Assembly (NCBI GenBank): GCA_007126835.1
Contig: SLAO01000148.1
Coordinates: 1 to 10,959, forward strand
Length of the DNA: 10,959 nt
Reading direction: 5' to 3'
Origin: Nitriliruptorales bacterium
GTDB lineage: Bacteria > Actinomycetota > Nitriliruptoria > Euzebyales > Egibacteraceae
Position 1 is the stretch's first letter; each line of letters opens with the position of its first letter. Positions 5,740 through 10,959 of the stretch are shown one piece after another. A program made the translations under genes and the position numbers. Under the pieces are notes generated by a model that was not told the DNA's origin, searched no databases, and saw only the letters and a list, made by a program, of their open reading frames with translations.

Positions 5740-7677
5740 TCACGACTCCGACTCGCCGCCCCCGTCAGCCGCGTCACCCTCGGCGACGTCGTCGTCGGCG
5801 ACGTCGTCCTCGGGCTCGTCGTCCTCGGGCTCGTCGTCCTCGGGCTCGTCGGTGCTGTCGGTCTCAGGGGCAGGGGTCTCGGTGTTGCGCTGGATGATCC
5901 GCGGCTCGGGCTGGTACGTGTGGGTCCACGTCTGCCGGTCCTCCCCACCGTCGTGATAATCCAGCACCCGCGTGTACGACACCGTGAAGCCGGTGCGGCC
6001 GCTTTGCACGACCTGCTCGCTTCCGGGCGGCAGGGAGCGGTTCTCCTCGTACTCCACCGGCGGCTGCCGGACGTTTTGCCGCTCGCCGGTGACCGCATCG
6101 ACGTCGACCCAGTCCGTGGCCCACAGCGACACGGTGATCGACGTGCCCGTGTAGCTTGTCGAGATCAGCACCCCGTACGGCGAGTCGTTGCGGAACGCCA
6201 CGTCCAGATTCGGGTAGTTCAACGTGGCCTCGCGCCCGACCGGATAGCGGCTGATGTAGTAGCTGTGCGGCTGATGCTGGAGGATCTCGTACCCGCCGAA
6301 GAACACGGCGTTGAAGAACGTCGTGGCGAACTGGCTGACCCCGCCACCGACGGCGTCCTCGAACTCTCCTCGGATGATGATCCCACCCTCGGTGAAGCCC
6401 TTCTCGCGGGTCCGCGGGCCGACATGATCGTTGATCGAGAACGACTCACCGGGCTCGACGATCGCGCCGTTGACCAGGTCGGCCATCCGCTGGATGTTCT
6501 GCACCCGACCCTGGCAGCAGGCGTGCTCGGTGGTGAACGAAGCGATCCGCTCGGTGATGCCGAGCTCCTCGGCGTCCTCGGTGGTCCGGTCGGGCTCGAT
6601 GATCTCGCCGTCGAGCTCGGCTTCGCGGGGAGTCTCACCGTCGCTGGCCTCGGCGGTGGCCACCTCGAGCACCTGCTCGCCGGCCATCTCGGCGTCGAAG
6701 CGGAACCCGTCGGTGGACTCGTCGATGACGACCTCGCCGCCGGACAGGTAGATCTCGGCATCGACCGGATCGGTCTCGAGCGCCTCTCGGGTCTCGTCGT
6801 CGACGCGAGCCTCGAGCTCGTCGGGGTCGATGGCCAGCGCACGGGCCGCCCCGGAGCCCTCGATGTCGACGAGTTCGCCGAGGTCGGTGGCCGACAGCTC
6901 GATGGCGGTGTCGTCGCGGCTTAGGCGCACCGGTCCCGACACCACTCGCTCCGCGTTGTCGGCCAGGGCGGCGAGCTCGGCGGGGTCGGTGTCGGGGTGC
7001 ACAGCCGACGCGGGCGCGTCGATGGTCTGCGGACCATCGACGAGGACGTGCTCGCGGGCTCGGCTGGCCAGGGCGGACCGGTCCGCCTCGACCCCCGAGC
7101 GGGGCTCGGTGTGCGACACCCCCTCGGCGCTGACCTCCAGCGAGCCCTCATCGGGTTCGACGTCGAACTCGTCGGCGGTGCTCGTCACCCACTCTTCCAG
7201 TGTCTCGCCGTCGACCTCGACGATCGGGTTGATCTCGAAGCCGTCACCGAACGCGCGGAAGTGGTCCCGCAGCGCCGCGAGCGGGTTGAGCTGGCGTCCT
7301 CGACGCCACACCCGCTTCTGGGTCGCGTCGGTGTCGACAGCGAACCCCAAGTCGGCGCGGTCGCTGCTCACCTCGCCGCTGGGCGCGGCCGGCCCGTCGT
7401 GCTCGTCGACGTCGAGCACAACGGTGATGTCCTCGCCGGCGCGTTCGGCGTGGTACTCCTCGACGGCGACCGCCAGCTCGTCCTCAGACAACCCGCTGAC
7501 GTCGCGGCCATCCATCGTGACACCGGGCAGCACCCCGGGCCGGGCGACGCGGAAGCCCACCACGACGAGGGCGAGCAGCACTACCAGCCCCACGATGGCA
7601 AGCGCGTACGGCCCCCAGGCAGGTAGTGCAGCGACCCCCCGCTGGTCAGCGCGCAGGAGTGTTCGGACGCGATTCAT
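5740..7677 (-). CDS. Membrane-anchored VanW-domain cell-wall protein
   Basis: The 645-residue envelope protein has a short basic N-terminus, one membrane segment (about 23-42) and a long extracytoplasmic part. Residues about 90-360 resemble the peptidoglycan-binding PG_binding_4 repeats that precede VanW domains. The VanW domain (about 375-500) shows PGESFSINDHVGPRT (409-423), GGGVSQ (444-449) and SRYPVGREAT. A G5-like segment follows (about 545-605). The end is a very acidic tail with three EPEDD repeats, encoded by a 15-bp tandem repeat. VanW proteins occur with vancomycin-resistance genes and widely in Gram-positive bacteria; their biochemical role is unclear. The start is the ATG at 7677, preceded only by a weak AGG-type site; no better start is seen before the membrane segment. 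It lies upstream of the HlyC pair on the same strand and is divergent from the M23 peptidase gene. Confidence 0.88.
   Translation of the reverse strand: MNRVRTLLRADQRGVAALPAWGPYALAIVGLVVLLALVVVGFRVARPGVLPGVTMDGRDVSGLSEDELAVAVEEYHAERAGEDITVVLDVDEHDGPAAPSGEVSSDRADLGFAVDTDATQKRVWRRGRQLNPLAALRDHFRAFGDGFEINPIVEVDGETLEEWVTSTADEFDVEPDEGSLEVSAEGVSHTEPRSGVEADRSALASRAREHVLVDGPQTIDAPASAVHPDTDPAELAALADNAERVVSGPVRLSRDDTAIELSATDLGELVDIEGSGAARALAIDPDELEARVDDETREALETDPVDAEIYLSGGEVVIDESTDGFRFDAEMAGEQVLEVATAEASDGETPREAELDGEIIEPDRTTEDAEELGITERIASFTTEHACCQGRVQNIQRMADLVNGAIVEPGESFSINDHVGPRTREKGFTEGGIIIRGEFEDAVGGGVSQFATTFFNAVFFGGYEILQHQPHSYYISRYPVGREATLNYPNLDVAFRNDSPYGVLISTSYTGTSITVSLWATDWVDVDAVTGERQNVRQPPVEYEENRSLPPGSEQVVQSGRTGFTVSYTRVLDYHDGGEDRQTWTHTYQPEPRIIQRNTETPAPETDSTDEPEDDEPEDDEPEDDVADDDVAEGDAADGGGESES
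5803..5847. repeat. Three tandem 15-bp units within the VanW-domain gene
   Basis: The unit GTCGTCCTCGGGCTC repeats exactly three times (5803-5817, 5818-5832, 5833-5847) and encodes the EPEDD repeats of the acidic C-terminal tail. Exact identity suggests slippage expansion, so copy number may vary between strains. Confidence 0.9.
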
Positions 7678-7789
7678 CTTGACCTAGTGATCCTATCTCG
7701 ATCGCAGGTGCCCGCCGTCGCCTCGGCTTGTCCTCCAGGGTCGCGCGTGTCGGCCCGGTTCGCTGTCCTCGGCCTCGACCGCCGGGCCG

Positions 7790-7807
7790 GGTGGTGGACC
7801 CACCACC
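7790..7807. repeat. GGTGGTGG/CCACCACC dyad
   Basis: GGTGGTG (7790-7796) and CACCACC (7801-7807) form a perfect 7-bp inverted repeat around GACC. It lies in the divergent promoter region, where a terminator is not expected, so an operator is more plausible; no binding protein can be named. Confidence 0.45.
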
Positions 7808-7820
7808 GACGCCCCGCTGG

Positions 7821-7850
7821 GCCTCACTCGGCCTCACTCGGCCTCGCTCG
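7821..7850. repeat. 10-bp tandem array
   Basis: GCCTCACTCG occurs twice exactly (7821-7830, 7831-7840), followed by GCCTCGCTCG (7841-7850). It merges into the first copy of the 21-bp direct repeat. Confidence 0.8.
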
Positions 7851-7902
7851 TCCCCCCCACACTCGGCCTGGCTCGTCCCCCCACTCGGCCTGGCTCGTCC
7901 CC
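7835..7902. repeat. Three copies of a 21-bp direct repeat
   Basis: Copies at 7835-7855, 7860-7880 and 7882-7902 begin CACTCGGCCT and end GCTCGTCCCC. The last two are identical; the first differs at one base. Gaps are 4 and 1 bases. The last copy ends 8 bases before the -35 box of the peptidase promoter, so it could be a regulator-binding array or a slippage product. Confidence 0.85.
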
Positions 7903-7910
7903 AACCGAGA

Positions 7911-7939
7911 TTGAGCGGGTCGCGCCCGGCGGCTACCAT
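7911..7939 (+). promoter_or_regulatory. Sigma70-type promoter for the M23 peptidase gene
   Basis: A -35 box TTGAGC (7911-7916), a 17-base spacer and a -10 box TACCAT (7934-7939) match the principal-sigma consensus at four of six bases each. Transcription would begin near 7946, giving a leader of about 60 bases before the ATG at 8006. Confidence 0.6.
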
Positions 7940-8005
7940 CTCCGCGAGTTGGCGACAGGCTCGCTGCGGGAGCGGGCACGTTCAAACCTGGAGCACACCA
8001 CCTCG

Positions 8006-9181
8006 ATGCGCCTGCCCATGCGAGGCCACCGGCCATCTGCCGTGGTCGTTTTCGCCCTGTTGACGTCCGGGCTGCTCGCCCTCGCGCTCCCGGTCCTGGC
8101 AAGCCCAGAGGAGCAGCGCCTGGAGGAGGCCCGCGACCGACTCGGCGAGGTACGCGACGAGCTCGACGCCGCCCGTGAGAAGGCCGAGGCCGAAGCCGAG
8201 GCCCTCGAGGTGGCTGAAGCCCGCCTCGACGAGGTGCTGTCGTCGGTCGCTGAGGCCGAACAGGCCGTCGAGCGACAGCAGCTAGCCGTCGACGAGGCCG
8301 AAGACGAGCTCTCCAGGCTCGAAGCCGAAGTCGTCGAGCACAAGGACGCCACACGCGGACGCGTGGCCGTGCTGTACAAGCGCGGTGGCGACGGTGCCCT
8401 CAGCGCCGTGTTGACCGGCCAGTCGACCTCCGACGTGCTCGGCCGCGGTGCCCTGCTGGCGGCGGTCAACCGCAACGACCGCCAAGCGTTCGAGGCCGTG
8501 GTGTCCAGCGAGCGGGCGGTGGACGCACAGGCACAGCACCTTGCAGCGGAGCGCGACGCCCTCGAGCGCGTTCTCGCCCAGCAGCAGGAGCTGCTCGCCG
8601 AGGTCGAGGAGTTGCGTGAGGACCAAGCCATCGCTGCTGCCGAGGCCGAGGCTGAGGTCGAAGACCTCGAAGAGCACGAGGCGCACCTCGAAGAGGAGTC
8701 CCGGGAGCTGGCTTCTGCGGCGCGCCGAGCGGCCCGATCCGACAGGACCTCGCGCAGCAACAGCAGCAGCAACGGTGAGGCGCAGTCGACCGCCTCGGGT
8801 GGATCCGGCGGCGGCGGAGGGTGGCAGTGGCCCGCCCAAGGCCGAGTCACCAGCGAGTACGGCACCCGGTGGGGCCGATTGCACGCGGGCATCGACATCG
8901 CCAACAGCACCGGCACCTCGGTCGTGGCAGCGCGCGGCGGCACCGTGAGCCAGACACGGACCATGTCGGGCTACGGCAACCTCGTGCTCATCGACCACGG
9001 CGGCGGGATCGTGACCGCCTACGCGCACCTCAACTCGATCGAGGTCAGCTCCGGCCAGCAGGTCAGCGCCGGCCAGCGCATCGGGGGCATGGGCTGCACC
9101 GGTAGCTGCACGGGTACGCACGTGCACTTCGAGGTTCGAGTCAACGGCAATGCCCAGAACCCCCGGGGCTACCTGCCGTAA
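8006..9181 (+). CDS. Secreted coiled-coil M23 (LytM) peptidase, EnvC/RipC-like
   Basis: The protein has 391 residues. A signal peptide (about 1-32: basic start, hydrophobic core, likely cut after V-L-A32) is followed by a long Glu/Ala-rich coiled coil in two stretches (about 35-130 and 170-245). A Ser/Gly linker (about 246-272) leads to a LytM/M23 domain to the C-terminus. Zinc and catalytic residues are visible: H293-x3-D297, H341 in AYAHL, and H372-x-H374, with C364 and C368 close by. The active site looks intact, so it should cut peptidoglycan peptide cross-links. Coiled coil plus LytM is the design of division-associated hydrolases or activators such as EnvC and mycobacterial RipC, controlled by FtsEX; ftsEX is not in the window. 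The ATG at 8006 was chosen over a TTG at 7949 because it gives a normal signal peptide. GGAG (7990-7993) is 12 bases upstream, a loose fit. Confidence 0.9.
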   Translation: MRLPMRGHRPSAVVVFALLTSGLLALALPVLASPEEQRLEEARDRLGEVRDELDAAREKAEAEAEALEVAEARLDEVLSSVAEAEQAVERQQLAVDEAEDELSRLEAEVVEHKDATRGRVAVLYKRGGDGALSAVLTGQSTSDVLGRGALLAAVNRNDRQAFEAVVSSERAVDAQAQHLAAERDALERVLAQQQELLAEVEELREDQAIAAAEAEAEVEDLEEHEAHLEEESRELASAARRAARSDRTSRSNSSSNGEAQSTASGGSGGGGGWQWPAQGRVTSEYGTRWGRLHAGIDIANSTGTSVVAARGGTVSQTRTMSGYGNLVLIDHGGGIVTAYAHLNSIEVSSGQQVSAGQRIGGMGCTGSCTGTHVHFEVRVNGNAQNPRGYLP

Positions 9182-9211
9182 GCCCTGACGCGCCGGCGGG
9201 GGACGTCGGGC
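9182..9211 (+). terminator. Candidate hairpin terminator after the peptidase gene
   Basis: Directly after the TAA, GCCC-T-GACG (9182-9190) pairs with CGTC-GGGC (9204-9211) as 8 bp with one bulged T around a 13-base loop. There is no T-run, as is common for actinobacterial terminators. Position supports it; strength is uncertain. Confidence 0.4.
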
Positions 9212-9284
9212 CGTGGGCTGTTCGGGATTGCGCTCCCTTGGCTGGTGATTCGCGCCGAGGGCGAGCCGGGGGCAGGGTGTCGGC

Positions 9285-9329
9285 ATGCCCGACCACCCGT
9301 CGTTGCTGCGTCGCGCCGACGTGCGCTGA
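9285..9329 (+). CDS. Possible 14-codon leader ORF overlapping the MFS start
   Basis: ATG at 9285 opens a 14-residue frame (MPDHPSLLRRADVR) preceded by AGGG (9274-9277) at 7 bases. It ends in TGATG, so its stop shares a base with the MFS ATG at 9329. The MFS start itself has no clear ribosome site, so reinitiation from this leader would explain its translation. Too short for coding statistics; it could be chance. Confidence 0.3.
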   Translation: MPDHPSLLRRADVR

Positions 9330-10552
9330 TGACCGCGTCCGAAGAGGCCCCCCGAGGGCCACTTGCCCTGCTGCGCGACCGCACCTTCGGTCCGTTCATG
9401 GCCGGCAAGGTCCTGTCCACGTCCGGGATGTGGGTGCAGAACCTCGCCGCGGCGGTGCTCATGTTCAGCCTCACGGGGTCGGCGTTCATGGTCGGTCTCG
9501 TCAGCGCTCTGCAGTTCGTCCCGCTGTTGCTGTTCTCGGTGCTAACCGGTGCGTTGACCGACCAGTTCGACCGGCGCCGGCTCCTCATGCTCGGACGCGC
9601 GATCTCAGGCACGGCCATCTCCGGGCTCGCCTTGGTCCTGGCGCTGGGCGGCGCTGAGGTCGAGCCGCCCATGCTGCTGGTGGCCGTGTTCACCACCGGT
9701 CTCGGTCAGGCGCTGAGCAACCCCGCAATGCAGGCACTGCTGCCGGCCCTGGTCCGCGAGCAGGACCTGGAGCAGGCGTTGGCGGTCAATGCTGCTGCTC
9801 CGAGCCTGGCTCGCACCGCCGGCCCTGCCCTCGGGGCCGGCCTGCTGCTGGTGGGAGGACCGGCCGCCGCCTTCGCGATGGCCGGAGTGAGCCACCTCGT
9901 CTTCGCGTTCGTGCTCGCCTTCCTGCGCGGGCGGCAGCAGGCGAAGCCCAAGACGCGCCCCAGTGTCTGGGGAGGGCTGCGCTACCTCATCGGCGACCCG
10001 AAGGCGGGCCTGCTCGTCCTGGGGGTGGCCATGCTGAGCTTCGGCGCCGACTCGGTGGTGACGTTGAGTCCACCGCTGGCTGCGCAACTAGGCCGCGGCG
10101 ACGCCGTGGTCGGGCTGTTCGCCGCCGCCTTCGGTGTCGGGGCGGTGGTGGTCACGCTGACGTTCCGCCTCCTGCGTCACGCACTGACCTTGCGCAGCGT
10201 AGGGATCGCTGGGTTCATGGTGCTGGCTGGGGGTTTGCTGATGGTCGCGGTGCTTCCCGCGGTGACCGGGGGAGTTGCCGGCTTCGCGGTCGCCGGCGGC
10301 GGCTTCATGATGGCCACTGTCTCGCTGAACACACGGATCCAGCGCCGAGTCCCCGACGAGCTGCGCGGCCGCGTGATGGCGCTGTGGGGGGTGGCGTTCC
10401 TCGGCTCGCGGCCGTTCGCGGCCATGCTGAACGGCTTCCTGGCCGACTGGCTCACGGTGCACACAGCGCTGATCGTCGCGGCGATCATCACCGTGGCGTC
10501 GACCCCGTTCGCGCTGGTGAGCTACCAACGGGGCGGCAAGTCCGCCCCGTAG
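9329..10552 (+). CDS. MFS transporter, probable drug or siderophore-type exporter (MFS_3-like)
   Basis: The 407-residue protein consists largely of hydrophobic helices, consistent with about 12 membrane segments. The major facilitator loop 2-3 signature G74-x3-D78-x2-D81-RRR is present, and a second-half loop carries RIQRRVPDELRGRVMALW, typical of the EntS-like MFS_3 group of proton-driven exporters. The substrate cannot be inferred. The ATG at 9329 is chosen because the protein then begins with a normal short cytoplasmic N-terminus. An in-frame GTG at 9245 would add 28 Arg/Pro/Ala-rich residues with no ribosome site. The start lacks its own Shine-Dalgarno and overlaps a possible 14-codon leader. 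The gene follows the peptidase on the same strand after 147 bases and is probably a separate unit. Confidence 0.88.
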   Translation: MTASEEAPRGPLALLRDRTFGPFMAGKVLSTSGMWVQNLAAAVLMFSLTGSAFMVGLVSALQFVPLLLFSVLTGALTDQFDRRRLLMLGRAISGTAISGLALVLALGGAEVEPPMLLVAVFTTGLGQALSNPAMQALLPALVREQDLEQALAVNAAAPSLARTAGPALGAGLLLVGGPAAAFAMAGVSHLVFAFVLAFLRGRQQAKPKTRPSVWGGLRYLIGDPKAGLLVLGVAMLSFGADSVVTLSPPLAAQLGRGDAVVGLFAAAFGVGAVVVTLTFRLLRHALTLRSVGIAGFMVLAGGLLMVAVLPAVTGGVAGFAVAGGGFMMATVSLNTRIQRRVPDELRGRVMALWGVAFLGSRPFAAMLNGFLADWLTVHTALIVAAIITVASTPFALVSYQRGGKSAP

Positions 10553-10613
10553 GCCAGATACGGGCGTTCCTGCGCCGCTGGCACCCGATCTGTGGGCTGT
10601 CGATGCCGCCGGG

Positions 10614-10644
10614 ACCCGCGAGAGCGGACATTTCGCTCGCGGGT
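10614..10644 (+). terminator. Hairpin 1 downstream of the MFS gene
   Basis: ACCCGCGAG (10614-10622) pairs perfectly with CTCGCGGGT (10636-10644) around a 13-base loop, and two further C-G pairs are possible inside with a bulge. It is 61 bases after the MFS stop. Without a T-run, a U-less terminator is the likeliest role. Confidence 0.45.
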
Positions 10645-10679
10645 GGTACATCTGCACGAGGAGTCGTGCAAATGTACCA
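10644..10679. repeat. Hairpin 2: near-perfect 16-bp inverted repeat
   Basis: TGGTACATCTGCACGA (10644-10659) and TCGTGCAAATGTACCA (10664-10679) pair at 15 of 16 positions around a 4-base GGAG loop. It abuts hairpin 1, sharing base 10644. Its arms are less GC-rich than the surroundings, so chance is unlikely. Possible roles are a bidirectional terminator, an operator or a small repeat element. Confidence 0.8.
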
Positions 10680-10725
10680 GTGCCGTCCGATTTCGATCGA
10701 TTTGCACCGGTGCGGCGGGTGGGCC

Positions 10726-10763
10726 GGGCTCGCGCGGGGGCGCGCGGGCTCGCGCGGAGGCGC
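10726..10763. repeat. 20-bp-period tandem duplication
   Basis: The 18-base units at 10726-10743 and 10746-10763, each starting GGGCTCGCGCGG, match at 17 of 18 positions with a period of 20. It is probably slippage in GC-rich noncoding DNA. Confidence 0.7.
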
Positions 10764-10959
10764 CGTGCGGGGTTCGGCTCAGTCGACGGGCGATGCGAGG
10801 GGCGCACTGGCCGCGACGCACTGGTGAATGGTGCATACAGGGCGAGCCGCCGAGCCTCCCGTCCGCCACCGTTAGTCGCGAAGCGGTGTATATAGGGCAT
10901 ATCGCTCGACCCGAACAGCGAGGGGCCTACCGGCGCGGCGTCCGCTATGAGGCCTTTCA

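Larger units (their letters stand above)
7678..8005. other. Divergent intergenic region with repeats and a promoter
   Basis: These 328 bases separate the VanW-domain gene (minus) from the M23 peptidase gene (plus). No convincing gene is present. The stretch contains a dyad (7790-7807), a 10-bp tandem array (7821-7850), three copies of a 21-bp direct repeat (7835-7902) and a plus-strand promoter (7911-7939). On the minus strand TAGGAT (7698-7693) could be a -10 box for the VanW-domain gene, but no matching -35 is visible. Confidence 0.7.
10553..10959. other. Terminal region without a convincing gene
   Basis: These 407 bases follow the MFS gene to the window end. Frames here are shadows or GC-rich composition. 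The region holds two abutting hairpins (10614-10644, 10644-10679), a perfect palindrome GCACCGGTGC (10704-10713), a 20-bp tandem duplication (10726-10763) and an AT-rich patch (TATATA at 10889-10894) that might be a promoter element for a gene beyond the window. Confidence 0.6.

Noticed and set aside
4271..5956. Long plus-strand frame opposite the HlyC pair (also 3108-4535 and 5920-6924)
   Set aside because: These are antisense shadows of high-GC coding DNA. They are rich in Arg, Gln, His and Pro, show no domain, and lie opposite genes with clear families.
7835..7902. CRISPR array
   Set aside because: Repeats are separated by only 1-4 bases, so there are no spacers; these are plain direct repeats.
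7949..8005. TTG start extending the M23 peptidase by 19 residues
   Set aside because: It begins within a few bases of the predicted transcription start, has no ribosome site and would put polar residues before the signal peptide.
10672..10827. 51-codon frame starting in hairpin 2 as a gene
   Set aside because: It has a good AGGAG, but the sequence is mostly Gly/Arg/Ala from GC-rich repeats (it runs through the 20-bp tandem duplication) and shows no recognisable motif. Kept only as part of the hairpin finding.

Overview
The window is GC-rich DNA (third codon positions are almost all G or C). It carries an ECF sigma/zinc anti-sigma pair, two HlyC/CorC-type membrane proteins, a VanW-domain cell-wall protein, a RipC/EnvC-like M23 peptidase and an MFS exporter. 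Together with one promoter of ordinary TTGAnn-N17-TAnnnT type, this suggests a chromosomal segment of a high-GC actinomycete. A deep-branching class is possible, but no marker here fixes the taxon.

Region 1 (56-3061, plus strand) is the notable part. An ECF sigma factor, a zinc-finger anti-sigma factor and a methyltransferase-cupin fusion are joined by two 4-base ATGA overlaps, so they are almost certainly one transcript. After 170 bases, with its own strong Shine-Dalgarno, follows a second methyltransferase of the same ArsM (arsenite methyltransferase)-like family. That reading frame is interrupted by one TGA at codon 202. The TGA sits exactly where the upstream paralog has Cys202, which corresponds to the third arsenic-binding cysteine of ArsM/AS3MT. 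Beyond it the same frame runs 56 more codons with family-typical sequence and high GC3. A GC-rich hairpin begins about ten bases after the TGA, with its apical loop about 17 bases downstream, as in bacterial SECIS elements. I read this gene as a probable selenoprotein, not a pseudogene. Both paralogs lack the other two ArsM arsenic-binding cysteines, so the substrate may not be arsenite.

Region 2 (7677-3072, minus strand) holds a VanW/G5-type envelope protein followed by two overlapping HlyC/CorC-family genes. It is convergent with region 1, with only 10 bases between the stop codons.

Region 3 (7678-8005) is a divergent intergenic stretch. It contains a dyad, a 10-bp tandem array, three copies of a 21-bp direct repeat and a good sigma70-type promoter for the downstream peptidase.

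Region 4 (8006-10552, plus strand) encodes the secreted coiled-coil M23 peptidase, a candidate hairpin terminator, a possible 14-codon leader ORF and an MFS exporter. Region 5 (10553-10959) has no convincing gene. It holds two abutting hairpins, one with near-perfect 16-bp arms, and a 20-bp tandem duplication.

The sigma/anti-sigma pair probably controls the methyltransferase-cupin and perhaps the selenoprotein methyltransferase as an inducible stress or detoxification module. The sigma target promoter is not visible in the window.
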